This document shows, one piece after another, positions 1-10,494 of a stretch of DNA of 64,000 nt; positions within the stretch are counted from its first letter, which is position 1, and each line of letters opens with the position of its first letter. A program made the translations under genes and the position numbers. The stretch is taken from contig NC_088170.1 in NCBI RefSeq assembly GCF_028769735.1, forward strand, positions 60,979,585-61,043,584, in the 5' to 3' direction. A model generated the notes under the pieces. The model was given only the letters and a program-made list of their open reading frames with translations, was not told the origin of the DNA and ran no database searches. Source of the stretch: Zonotrichia leucophrys gambelii. Lineage: Eukaryota; Chordata; Aves; Passeriformes; Passerellidae.

Positions 1-770
1 TGTAATAGCCCTCCCTATGAGATATTGTGTCACAGTTGGCCACAACAATCCAAAAATAGAATGATTGTTCTCAAAATCAGTAGAACACCCGATACGCATT
101 GCTCATCTCTCTTCACAAGGGACACTTCTGTTTTGTACAGCTGTACTCTTTCTTGTCTAGATTTGACTGGTCACATGCCATGCTAAATTAGTGTGGTTTT
201 TGCAAAAATTGTTTTGGTTGGTTATTTGCATCACTCATTTTGTTATAATTTTTTTCACTATTTATATTTACCTAATAAGAAAACACCTCTTATACCAAAT
301 TATATCAATTGCCTGTACCACCTGGAATCTTGCTTCCAGGAGGAACCAAAGGGGATTTTTAGAGGGAAGCAATTAAAAACCGTATATATAGGTACTACTG
401 CAATGCAGGTGCAGAGAGAGCAGTGGGAATTCTCTCCAGAGACTATCCTCGTGGTCAGCTTACACAGCAACTCATTTCCAGCTCTTTCATTCCCTTAAAT
501 TGCTAAATTTTTTATTCATATTTTACAGATTATAAAATCTCTTGAAGTGCAGACATGCTGCCTCTTCGGATAACTTCTTATTGCAATAAGTTCCAATGTA
601 GGGGACTAAAAGCTGCCAGGCCTCATACAGCTCTGAGAAACTGAGAGCTCTCAGGACCCTCTGGCTTGTGAATCTAGGAAGGGATGCCCATTTTTCTTTG
701 CACACTGGCTTGTTTTCCGTTTAGTGAGTATGAGATTTTCATTTCACAGGATGAAGAAGAAACTGAAAAC
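1..770. other. Intronic DNA left of the provirus, nothing recognised
   Basis: This is AT-rich, non-repetitive-looking sequence. Short open frames occur, but none shows a domain, a codon pattern or a splice context that would support a gene. The last six bases before the provirus form the left copy of its target-site duplication (771-776). Confidence 0.6.
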
Positions 771-895
771 ACAAACTGCTGTGGTGTGTTCTTAAGTTCG
801 TTAGTTTGCTCCCCCCATTTTCTGTATTACTTCCTGCTGCTACCCTGCCAGTTATGTTGCTATGGAAATGAAACTGCTCCTCCCTTGGTTTCTCT

Positions 896-902
896 TATAA
901 AG
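896..902 (+). promoter_or_regulatory. TATA box in the 5' LTR
   Basis: TATAAAG lies 119 bp into the LTR and is present at the same offset in the 3' LTR (4610-4616). It would place the transcription start near 925-930. Whether the LTR is active cannot be read from sequence. Confidence 0.6.
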
Positions 903-1192
903 TGAAAGTTGTTTCCTCCTTGGGGTCAGTCAATCACTCTTTTTCTCCTCCCAGGTTTCGAGAATTTTCCTTTCTCTGGGAGGTATGGTTGGCTGTAGCC
1001 CCGGAGCCCCTCCTATGATTTATAACAGTTGGTTACTTTAGTGTATCAGTTATGTTTCGTACCTCCAAATATGTATTTCTATTGGATAGCCGGGTTTCCC
1101 TGCCTTCTTCCCCCCTTTTCCCTTAAAACCCTCTCCTGCCCTTGTTCGGGTCCATTTGCTGGGTGTTTTCCCCTCTTTGTTGGTTCTTCTGT

Positions 1193-1198
1193 AATAAA
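1193..1198 (+). promoter_or_regulatory. Polyadenylation signal in the 5' LTR
   Basis: AATAAA lies 416 bp into the LTR. The same hexamer is at the same offset in the 3' LTR, where it would end the viral transcript. Confidence 0.7.
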
Positions 1199-1389
1199 CC
1201 GACAGTTTTACCCCCAGCAAGTGGTCGCCTCCTGATTCGTCTCTCACCGCGCTGCTCCGAGCTATCCCCCCAGCTCAGCCCGAGGCCAAAGCCGCCGAGG
1301 GGGGCTGTTTTCTGATGCGCAGGGGCCCTGGCCTTCGCCCCTCACCAGATAGCCGGATTCCAGGGCCGTTCACGCCCCCGCGCGTGATA

Positions 1390-2944
1390 AACTCTGAATT
1401 ATTCAATTCAGAGTTTAAATTCTCGGTGAAAAAGGTTCAGAGCAAGAAGCCACTGGATGCTGTGACAGTTTTTACTGACGTGTCTGGAGCATCCCACAGG
1501 TCAGTGATGACTTAGAAAGATCCTCAGACTCAGCAGTGGGAGTCCGATGTTGCTGTTGTAGAGGGCTCTCCACAAGTTGCTGAGTTGGATGCAGTCGTCA
1601 GGGCATTTCAGAAATTCCCTGGACCTTTCAATTTGGTCACAGATTCTGAGTATGTCGCAGGTGTAGTGTCTCGAGCTGAGTCAGCTGTTCTTCAAGAGAT
1701 CACTAATAAGAGATTATTTGAATTGCTGAATAGGCTCGTCGAGTTAGTCTCTAACCGCGAGCATCCATTCTATGTCATGCATGTGAGATCACACACAGAC
1801 CTGCCTGGTTTCATTGCGGAGGGTAACCGTCGCGCCGATTCTTTAGCGGCGGCTGCTGTTTCGCAGGCCCTCCTCCCAGATGTGTTCAGTCAGGCTAAAA
1901 TCAGCCACCAACTGTTCCATCAAAATGCCCCTGGCCTGGTTCGTCAATTCAATCTGACGCAGGAGCAGGCCAAGGCAATAGTGGCCACATGTCCCCAATG
2001 CCAGCAAGATCAAATGCCTACCATAGCCTCAGGGGCTAATCCCCGGGGTTTGGCAAGCAAGCTGCGAGTTGTGGCAGATGGATGTAATGCACATTCCATT
2101 TTTTGGCCGATTGTGTTACGTCCACGTCTCAGTGGACACTTTCTCCGGGGCGATCTATGCTTCTGCCCACACAGGTGAAAGGGCAGCGGATGTTCAGAGG
2201 CATCTGCTCCAGGCATTCGCTGTCTTGGGCATCCCTAAGACCTTAAAAACAGACAACGGCCCTGCGTATGTTTCCAAGGAGCTGCAAAGCTTTCTGCAGC
2301 AATGGGGAATAGTGCATAAAACCGGCATCCCCTATTCCCCGACAGGCCAAGCCATGGTGGAAAGAGCTCACCAGAGCCTTAAGAAGGTCCTATCCCGGCA
2401 ACTACCGACGATGAAGGCAGAGACCCCCCAAGTCCGGCTATCAAGGGCATTGTACACACTCAACTTCCTGAATTGCTCTTTTGACAGCCAAAACCCTCCG
2501 ATAGTCCGACATTTCGGCAGTCACCAGCAGCTGCAGCCTAAAACCAGGCCACCGGTTCTTGTAAAAGATCCGGAGACCTGGCAGACGGAGGGCCCCTTTG
2601 ACCTGGTAACTTGGGGGAGGGGATATGCCTGCGTGTCCACTCCCTCGGGTCCCAAGTGGGTACCATCTAAGTGGGTCAGGCCCTTCGTCCCGAAGCAGGG
2701 GATCAAGAAGGAGGCAGTACCACAGGTCCGGCAAGCATGTTGGCGTCGGCGGAAGAAACTATCCCATCAACCCTCCTCATTCTCTCCAGATCTCACTCCA
2801 GTTACTGAAGAACCCTCTCCCCCAGCTTCTCCTCCACCCCTTGATCTTTTATACCACCTTTCCTCCTTTTTCCCCCCGGCTCCAACCATTACCCCTCGTG
2901 AGTTTTACTTAAATTGGTTGTTTGGAGAGGAACCATATCTGTGA
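1390..2944 (+). pseudogene. pol: Retroviral pol remnant: RNase H and integrase, broken
   Basis: This is the 3' end of a retroviral pol gene. The RNase H part keeps its four acidic positions: Asp in the TDVSG motif near 1478, Glu in VAELDAV near 1584, Asp in VTDSEY near 1643, and Asp in RRADSL near 1836. It is interrupted by a TAG at 1513-1515 where the frame otherwise continues, most simply explained by a Trp TGG changed to TAG. The integrase follows with an HHCC zinc finger (H-x3-H near 1908-1922, CPQC near 1993). A single-base frameshift between about 2055 and 2068 then moves the reading to the frame that carries WQMD. In that frame the core shows a complete D-x56-D-x35-E triad (MDVMH, KTDNG, VERAH), and a Trp-rich C-terminal domain ends in a proline-rich tail. 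The tail overlaps the upstream extension of env. Protease and reverse transcriptase are missing. Confidence 0.92.
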
Positions 2945-2959
2945 ATCCTGCATACTTTT

Positions 2960-2980
2960 ACGGCTCTCCTTTCATTTCAG
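2960..2980 (+). other. Probable env splice acceptor
   Basis: A pyrimidine-rich run ends in TTTCATTTCAG at 2980, fourteen bases before the ATG at 2995. This fits the 3' splice site of a subgenomic env message and favours the 2995 start. The matching splice donor would normally lie in the leader, which is deleted here, so this copy may not be able to make the spliced message. Confidence 0.6.
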
Positions 2981-2994
2981 TTTTATCTCCCCGA

Positions 2995-4446
2995 ATGGTC
3001 TTCGAATTGACTACGCTGGCTCTCAATCCTTGTTTGTTGTTGACCGTACTGATGACCTGCGGATTCCTTCTGCCACCTGCGGAGCCGTGGGTCATCCCCC
3101 AGCCAAAAATCAACGTCTGGCGTGCCTTGGCCCAATCATTAGGACAGGACAGTATATGCCTCGACACCGGCGCAGCAGAGGACCCGATGTCGTCTTGCCT
3201 TGTGAGGATCCCTTTCTCCCCAGGCGAGTTCCCCCCTGCCTTCCAGTCTGCCCTTTCCCCCGTTTTGGCCCAGAGCCTAACTTTCCTCCCCGGTTTTGAA
3301 CCCAGTAATGCCTGGAGAAGTGGAGTAGCTAGGCTCAGTCCTGCGCCCTCCGAGCCCACAGAACTGCATCTACTCGGTTCCACCAACTCCTCAATTTGTT
3401 TTCAGTTTGAATATAGTTATGCCCCCATATATGAGGGCAGTGAGGTGGTCCGGCAGACAAAGAAACAATATCAAGCGAGCCAGTGGTGCCGCGCTGTTCT
3501 AAAAATCATGGGCCCCACCTCTACCAAGCGGACCCCTTACGCCCTTCCCAGGGGGGTGCTCTTGATTTGTGGCGATCGAGCGTGGGCAGGCATCCCCTCT
3601 GGTCTGATCGGAGGGCCGTGCACATTTGGCCGTCTGACGCTGTTTACCCCCAACATCACCCAAATTATCAATTGGAAAAGGAATAACATCACATCCGAAT
3701 TGGCCAGATCTAAAAGAGATCTTAAAGATCTCACTGAAGATTGTGATGGTAAAGTTACCCATTGGTCTCATTCTAAATCCGTCGCCTTTACCATTTTATT
3801 GCCATGGTTATCGGTGGCGAAATCTCTGGGTGAATTGGGCCGCCTGGAGTGTTGGGTGGTTAAACAAGCCAATTATACTTCAGCCGCGTTATACGACCTC
3901 CTTAAGGACGAGGAAATTACAAGGAAGGCAACGCTCCAAAACAGAGCAGCAATAGATTTTCTACTACTGCTCCATCACCATCACTGTGAGGAGTTTGAGG
4001 GCCTCTGCTGTCTGAACCTGTCCTCTCGGGCCGAGGACGCCAGACACTCCATCAAAAAACTCCAAGACCTCGTCCATCAGGTCAGGCAAGAGACATCAGA
4101 CTGGCTGGGGGACATATTCAAGGGTTGGGGCCTTAGCGGGTGGGCCAGTTCGGTGTTAGAATCTGTTTGTAAAGTGGTTTTGAGCTTGATTGTATTTTGC
4201 ATTTTGATCGTACTGATCCGTAGTTTGATCAAAGGACTAATAGCTAAAGCCACCTCAACGACTGTCAATCATGCCGCACTTCCTCTGGAGGAACATTTTG
4301 AGCTGGAGGACCTCTCCTCAGAAGCCGGAGGAGATTCAGATGAAGAGGAATCCACAGAGCTGCCTCAAGAACATAAGTGGGCTAGCGAACTCCAGCTCGA
4401 AGAAAGCGAAGATTGGCAGGACAAGCCGCAGACACCTTCCTTTTGA
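2995..4446 (+). CDS. env: Endogenous retroviral envelope, open frame of 483 codons
   Basis: A full-length class I retroviral Env frame without stop or frameshift. The frame extends 27 codons upstream (ATG 2914), but the ATG at 2995 follows a splice acceptor and directly precedes a hydrophobic signal peptide, so it is preferred. In numbering from 2914, the furin-type site RSKR is at residues 265-268, separating the surface and transmembrane subunits. The transmembrane subunit shows a Cys277-Cys313 pair bracketing a hydrophobic stretch, which suggests an internal fusion peptide of the alpharetrovirus style. Next come a heptad region, the LQNRAAID immunosuppressive-type segment (341-348), the C-x6-CC motif (Cys358, Cys365, Cys366), a membrane anchor at about 420-440, and an unusually acidic cytoplasmic tail of about 70 residues. 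Potential N-glycosylation sites include NSS, NIT (twice), NYT and NLS. It is either a recent viral relic or a domestication candidate. Expression is unknown. Confidence 0.93.
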   Translation: MVFELTTLALNPCLLLTVLMTCGFLLPPAEPWVIPQPKINVWRALAQSLGQDSICLDTGAAEDPMSSCLVRIPFSPGEFPPAFQSALSPVLAQSLTFLPGFEPSNAWRSGVARLSPAPSEPTELHLLGSTNSSICFQFEYSYAPIYEGSEVVRQTKKQYQASQWCRAVLKIMGPTSTKRTPYALPRGVLLICGDRAWAGIPSGLIGGPCTFGRLTLFTPNITQIINWKRNNITSELARSKRDLKDLTEDCDGKVTHWSHSKSVAFTILLPWLSVAKSLGELGRLECWVVKQANYTSAALYDLLKDEEITRKATLQNRAAIDFLLLLHHHHCEEFEGLCCLNLSSRAEDARHSIKKLQDLVHQVRQETSDWLGDIFKGWGLSGWASSVLESVCKVVLSLIVFCILIVLIRSLIKGLIAKATSTTVNHAALPLEEHFELEDLSSEAGGDSDEEESTELPQEHKWASELQLEESEDWQDKPQTPSF

Positions 4447-4476
4447 GTTGCATAGAAAATTTTAATTTTATTTGAT

Positions 4477-4490
4477 AAGAAACGGGGAGA
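4477..4490 (+). other. Polypurine tract
   Basis: A purine run with one internal C (4483) ends GGGGAGA immediately before the TG of the 3' LTR, as expected for the plus-strand primer of reverse transcription. Confidence 0.8.
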
Positions 4491-5098
4491 TGCTGTGGTG
4501 TGTTCTTAAGTTCGTTAGTTTGCTCCCCCCATTTTCTGTATTACTTCCTGCTGCTACCCTGCCAGTTATGTTGCTATGGAAATGAAACTGCTCCTCCCTT
4601 GGTTTCTCTTATAAAGTGAAAGTTGTTTCCTCCTTGGGGTCAGTCAATCACTCTTTTTCTCCTCCCAGGTTTTGAGAATTTTCCTTTCTCTGGGAGGTAT
4701 GGTTGGCTGTAGCCCCGGAGCCCCTCCTATGATTTATAACAGTTGGTTACTTTAGTGTATCAGTTATGTTTCGTACCTCCAAATATGTATTTCTATTGGA
4801 TAGCCGGGTTTCCCTGCCTTCTTCCCCCCTTTTCCCTTAAAACCCTCTCCTGCCCCTTGTTCGGGCCATTTGCTGGGTGTTTTCCCCTCTTTGTTGGTTC
4901 TTCTGTAATAAACCGACAGTTTTACCCCCAGCAAGTGGTCGCCTCCTGATTCGTCTCTCACCGCGCTGCTCCGAGCTATCCCCCCAGCTCAGCCCGAGGC
5001 CAAAGCCGCCGAGGGGGGCTGTTTTCTGATGCGCAGGGGCCCTGGCCTTCGCCCCTCACCAGATAGCCGGATTCCAGGGCCGTTCACGCCCCCGCGCA
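4491..5098 (+). repeat. 3' LTR of the provirus
   Basis: A 608-bp copy of 777-1384, starting TG and ending CA. The right copy of the duplicated target site follows at 5099-5104. TATAAAG is at 4610-4616 and AATAAA at 4907-4912. Confidence 0.95.
4907..4912 (+). terminator. Polyadenylation signal of the provirus
   Basis: AATAAA in the 3' LTR, followed after about 25 bp by a GT-containing stretch. It would terminate env transcripts on the plus strand, antisense to MAGI2. Confidence 0.65.
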
Positions 5099-5104
5099 AC
5101 AAAC

Positions 5105-6712
5105 TTGATATTTTTTCTTCTTTTTAGGCTGCAAACAGATGCACACACTCTGCCTGAAGTTATGTGAGGGATGCCTCTTAATTTGATGGGAGCAAAAAAG
5201 ATCCCTACAGACAAGACACTGGAGGGCAAGTTTTTGACTCCATCAAATTTCCCATGTGATGCCCAAAACTAGACTCCCTGTGCTAAAGAACCAGAGGTGA
5301 GATACCTGCTGCAAAACAGAACACTACCAGAACTTCTTACTCCATATAGGCGTGGACTATGCATCTGTGATTGCTTAAACAGGGATTGCACATTCTATGG
5401 CTTACCAACTGAATAGGAACCACAGAGGGTGCCTAAGTAGAAATAAATTAATTTCATCTGCCTCATTATTTTTACATCTAAACCAATATCCACAGATTTA
5501 AAAGAAACTATGCAACTCTTATTTTCCATTTTTTATATATATTATAATAAAATGTAAGTTATAAATTAAGAAATTGCCATATGTTAAACACCAACCAAAT
5601 CAGCTAACTGTCACAGAAATGCAGTCTACCCAAGAACAAAACTTTGGATATAAAAACTTCTAATTAAAGACCAGATCTCAAATATTTTATGTACCCTTAA
5701 CTCTTACAACTTTCATAAAATGCTGGGTGCTCAGATTAGGTGTGTATATATTATGATTGATTCATTGACTTATCAAGTCTAAAGCTGATAGGCATTTTAG
5801 GCTGCAGACAGTTTTCATGAGCAGATTTTTTTTTCTTTCTAAAAGAATGCTTTGATGAGCTACTAATAAAGTAGCCATTTAAAAACTGCATTTTAGAAAT
5901 AGCATAGATAATTAGCCATCCCTTTTAGCATCTTACCTCTCTTACAATCTATGTAATTTCTGGTATATAGTCAAGAATCAATTACTGAATTGCAAAATGT
6001 AATTAAACAGTTACAGTAAGTTATCAAAATGAATGTGTGTTACAAAAAAAAAATTAGTCATAGGAAAAAAATGCCTAAGTCGACCAGGTCTAAGCCAATC
6101 AGGTGCATTCCAACTGTAAAGGAAAAAAAATGGGGACACTCCACACCCACACAAGGCAGTTTCCAAGCTCATTTTTAAATACTTCACAGCTCTATACATA
6201 GAGGACTTCCAGCAAAAGATATTTTATGGTGTCATAGAAAGGAGTTTCACTAAGTAGCACAGCTATTCAGCTATCATTATGGACTGCACAGAACTCTGCA
6301 CAAAACAGCCCTGAGATCAAGGCCCATAATGATTGCTGCTATGTGAAAAAGCAAGCCTCTCTGTTAAGGAGCTTATGATTTGAACTCAGTCTGCTCAGCA
6401 TTTAAGCTAATAATTTTTTTTATAAGGTATTCTACCTGTAAAAAAGATGTGGGCATGAAACTGAACCTAATTTTCAACATCCAGACAATTCCTCATGTGT
6501 TGTCTTTCAGTTTGCAGCAGCAGTAGAAAACATAGCTTTGTCCAGCACAGCTCAATTTTCCTGAAATTTTAAGTTCCTTCTATGCTGCCTATTTCCCACA
6601 GTGAAAGGCACTACATTCCAAAATCTGACCTAATATAAGCCTGAGCACTTAGCAGTACATAGCAGAGTTGCAAGAGAATTCACATTTGCCAAAAATGAAG
6701 AAAATTCAGACC
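5105..6712. other. Intronic DNA, nothing recognised
   Basis: AT-rich sequence with short A and T runs (for example 6041-6052). I saw no repeat family, gene or conserved motif here. Confidence 0.55.
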
Positions 6713-7049
6713 TGTCCATGTCTATATAATTCTTTGTGCTACTTTGTCCCAGTATGTCACAGTCCAAGCTGTTTTGTACTGGGCAATTAATCTGGCTATA
6801 AATAAGAAACTCAGCTGGTTCCAGAAACCAGCCCCTGTGTTGACAGAGAGGAACCTCAACCAATTACAGTCCTTCCTCAGCTGCAGACATCTCACTGGTG
6901 CAGGAGCTGGGCAGTGTCAAAGATCAGTGAGCTACCCAGACCAGATTTTTCAAACCCCTTGTATAAAGAGGGGTTCAAACAATAAACTCTCCTGATTGCC
7001 TCATGGACACTGGGGTGTGTGTCATCCCTGTCTCCCACCACTGACTACA
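6713..7049 (+). mobile_element. Probable solo LTR
   Basis: The stretch has the organisation of a retroviral LTR: a leading TG, TATAAAG at about 6961-6967, AATAAA at about 6981-6986, a short U5-like segment with GGGGTGTGTGTCATC, and a terminal CA at 7048-7049. The flanks CAGACC (6707-6712) and CAGAAC (7050-7055) would be a 6-bp target-site duplication with one mismatch. It is unrelated by eye to the LTRs at 777 and 4491. The 5' border is the weaker one. Confidence 0.6.
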
Positions 7050-7055
7050 CAGAAC

Positions 7056-10000
7056 ACATGGCCCCCAATGTGATACTACTTGGGAATAATTTGGTGCTCA
7101 AATAGTAATCATAACTTTAGAGTAAGAACTAAATTGCTTGCTATCACCTTATTAGTTACATAAACATGACATGCCTGGTAAACTGTGCAAAGAGTGCTGA
7201 AATATGGCAGTGATTTCCCCACCCCCAGAAGTTCACCAAGTAGCTCTGCATTGGTTGTCCCTCTATGGATAGTGGCTTTTGTGGCACTCTCTAGAGATCT
7301 GTTTACACAAACCCCCAGCCATAGCAAACGTACAGCCAGATCAGTGAGCTTACTGTAACTCTTAATCCAGGTATGGAATGCTAATAGGAGTCATGTGCTG
7401 TCCCCAGGCTGATTATTTAGTGGATTCAGGAGATATCAGCCATAGAGCAAGGCTAATTCACCACTCCGCCCAGTTCCCCAGCGTTCCTGCCAGACCACAT
7501 CAAATGGAGCAGATGATCATTTATCACCACTTCATTCAGCAAGGACTCCAGGTAAGTAAGACCAGAGGGACGTGAAAGATCCCTGATACATGTGGCCACG
7601 GTTCTGTGTAACTCTTGATCTGACCTTACAGATCAAGGAGGAGAGGAACTGACCACAGTGAATGACAGCATGACCTCAGTTCACACGGAAATCACAGAAC
7701 AAGAGGAACAGAGCTGACTGTAATTCTGACGTATCTCAGAGGAAAAAGGCTTGCTGAATGATTTAACCCCAATTGTGTAAGGCAAAAATATTGATTCACT
7801 AATCAGAAATAAATTTTGCAATCCTTGCTAACACCCAAAAAGGTTTGATCTTAAACATATACTTCTGGTACTTCTTTAGTGATATGCTAAAAAATAATAA
7901 TAAAAGAAGAAACAAGAACCACAGTTTGGGTTTTCTCACAGATATTGTGTTATTTCTGTCTATGACAAATTACATTCACTAAATTTTGACTTATTGCCAA
8001 ATAGCAGAAGAGTAGCCACCTACCAGGCTCAATTTAGTAAAACACTCTTACGCTGATTTCCATATAGAACAGAGAGTTGGACGGTGTTAAACATTTACAT
8101 TTAGGCTTTTGATAAGTTCATACACCAAACAAATTATTTAACTGCCTGAATAAATGATTCAGAATTCCAACATCTCAAATGGGATGACGCCCCCATTGTA
8201 TGTGATGAACAACTGAAGGAAACTCAATGACTTCACCATCTAAGGGCAAAATTAAAGAAAATTACACAATGAGAAATCAGACCAGCCTGCATTCAGTTCT
8301 TCTCAGTTGTATAATTTCAAAAGGACTGTGTAGAGCAGTTCTTATACCATTTAAGTGTGCCTGGCATCTGGGATAGAGACATCTACTTAGAAGATAGCAA
8401 ATTACATTTTACATCTCTTCAGGGAGAAGAGAGTTTGCATCTTGGGCCTCCCACTTCCTGGCAAGGAATCTGGTCATTAGGCTATTACATATAAATGATA
8501 CAGGCTAATGTATATACACACATATATATGCAAATGCCACATTTTTTAGGTATCTGTTGAAGGGACTGAGGTTTCTAAGTCTCCCTTCACAATGCAGACA
8601 GTAACTTTAGTAAACTTCAATCTCAAGGACCAGTAGACCCAAGACAATAAAACAGACTGCTCCCAAACTGAAGGAGAAAGCAGGGAAATAGGAACAATCA
8701 GACATGTTCCAGCAGAGCTCTGCTGAGCCAATTTTGTATCTTATCTGCAAAGTCAGAAGAAAAAAACCCACACTATCTGAAGCCCTAGTTATTTATAGTT
8801 TATGTTTACTCTTTGCTCAGTAGAATAAATGTGCTGAGTATTACTGTGATAAGACATAAAAGCATTACTTGTTGTACTGACACATGCTCTAGTAAAACCT
8901 TTAGAAATGCAAATAATGCTGCTAAGTTGCTCTTATTTATGTTTCTAAGTCACTGTACTCCTATCTACCATATCATCCTTCATGCCCTAAGCACCTCCTG
9001 AATAGCCTGCTTCTTAAATTGCTTTTTATAGATTAAATCACTTTTCCCAGAAAATCACATGCTATTGGCACATAAGCCATGCAAATGATGCCCAAGGCAG
9101 GTAGGGTGCTGATCAGATGGAGCTGGTATTTAATGATTGCTGTTTAGCAACACTGAAGTTCACACTCCCATCTTCTGCCACTACACCCTGTGTCTCACCA
9201 ACCTACTCCCCACACATCTGTCCACATATCCTTTTTGCCCTCTGCAAATCTTAAAATCTCTCCCTCTTACTCCCTGTATTTTTTTCAAGTACTCCTTTGA
9301 CCACATTTTCTCTTCTTCATCTCTTCAGTCTCACCCATTGATACTCCCCATGAGTGACAGACCCATCTACTTGTTCCCTTAACTGCTATCCTCCCTTGTG
9401 TTCCCTTCTGTTTTATTTGATTGTGATGAGCTCAGACATGGGAAGGTAATGGAGACCTGCTCTCTACAGCTGCCCCCAGAGCTGGCCAGCCAGAAGGTGA
9501 ATCTGTGTGAGCTGTGAGATCAGATCAGATCTCACATTGTCTCCCAGCATAGCTAAACCTGCCGCATGTTTTTAGGTTGCAAAAAGCTGCCTAAAGTGAT
9601 CAGACACATCTAAAGAGGGAAAAGGGCTGCTCAAAGCATCCTACTTTATCCAGCTGAGACCAAGCTTGAACTGTGAGGATGAAGTCCCAGATATCATCAT
9701 CACTAACCCAAAAATTACAGCATGGGTTTTCCAAGTGGTCTGATAGCTGTATTCCCTTCACTTGTGTGACTGGTTGTCACCAGATACATGCTGTCCTTTT
9801 GCGAAGAGCATGGACTTTGTCTCTTCCTTTTTTCCCTTTACCAGCAATGACATTTGAATGAGGCACAGCAAACTGACTGCTTCACTACCCTCTCAAAATT
9901 GTAAATGGGGAACTGTGATTAAGAGCCCTATCTAACCTTGTTGACTCATTAATTATTTAATCTTCTGATATTTTTTATTCCTTTCCTACCATACCTTGCA

Positions 10001-10494
10001 GAATTGCCTATGACCAAAAGTAGCTTAAGTCCCCACTAATGGCTGGGTTACTAATAAGGGCATCACTTAGCAATGACATAATTCTGTTTTCTGATAAATG
10101 TCTCTTAATAGGGAATTAATTTCTTTTCTTCCACTGCAAAAAAATGTTGTATATTTGACCTATGCCCTTTTTCCCATTGCAATTTTCAGAATGGTTACTT
10201 TCACTTGTCACACGACATTGAATGTAATTGCAAGATACATACACACACACATTCTGAACCATGCAAGTAAGGGGACAAAGTCTAGTTTCACAATTCATAG
10301 CTCTGTTCACACAGATTTATTGCCTAATAGAGCATAAATCCTATCACTGTGTCTCAGAATAAGAAATGCTATAGTTATACTAAGTGGTGGATTAAAAAAG
10401 GTGATCTCATGTGAAAAAGATCACTACATGGATAACAAGGTGAGGATTCAAACAGTGCTTAGAATTTCAAGTACCATTTTGGTTTCATAGAATC
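7056..10494. other. Intronic DNA, nothing recognised
   Basis: AT-rich single-copy-looking sequence. Small features are a TA/CA-rich run near 8507-8530 and a CA run at about 10234-10248. The open frames are short and show no domain. Confidence 0.5.

Larger units (their letters stand above)
777..1384 (+). repeat. 5' LTR of the provirus
   Basis: A 608-bp direct repeat of 4491-5098. It starts with TG and ends in CG where the partner ends in CA. It contains a TATAAAG box at 896-902, an inverted CCAAT (ATTGG) at about 1081 and an AATAAA signal at 1193-1198. A TTAAAA stretch near 1122 is a second possible TATA-like element, so the U3/R border is uncertain. The GC-rich final 150 bp resemble U5. The retroviral coding remnant starts directly after the last LTR base. 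Confidence 0.95.
771..5104 (+). mobile_element. Young, internally deleted endogenous retrovirus with env
   Basis: A proviral insertion bounded by a perfect 6-bp target-site duplication, ACAAAC at 771-776 and 5099-5104. The order is LTR (777-1384), RNase H-integrase remnant (1390-2944), env (2995-4446), polypurine tract (4477-4490) and LTR (4491-5098). Both LTRs are 608 bp and begin with TG. They differ by one clear substitution (C at 959 against T in the partner), two compensating 1-bp indels near 1140-1152, and the last base, so the insertion is recent. No primer-binding site follows the 5' LTR, and gag, protease and reverse transcriptase are absent. The 6-bp duplication and the integrase type suggest the beta/alpharetrovirus-like (ERVK-type) group, while env has an alpharetrovirus-style transmembrane layout. 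It lies antisense in MAGI2 intron 1, the orientation usually tolerated in introns. It cannot replicate on its own. Confidence 0.95.

Noticed and set aside
1029..1247. Open frames inside both LTRs, repeated at 4743-4961
   Set aside because: The frames exist only because the LTR is repeated. Their content (TATA, CCAAT and poly(A) signals) is regulatory.
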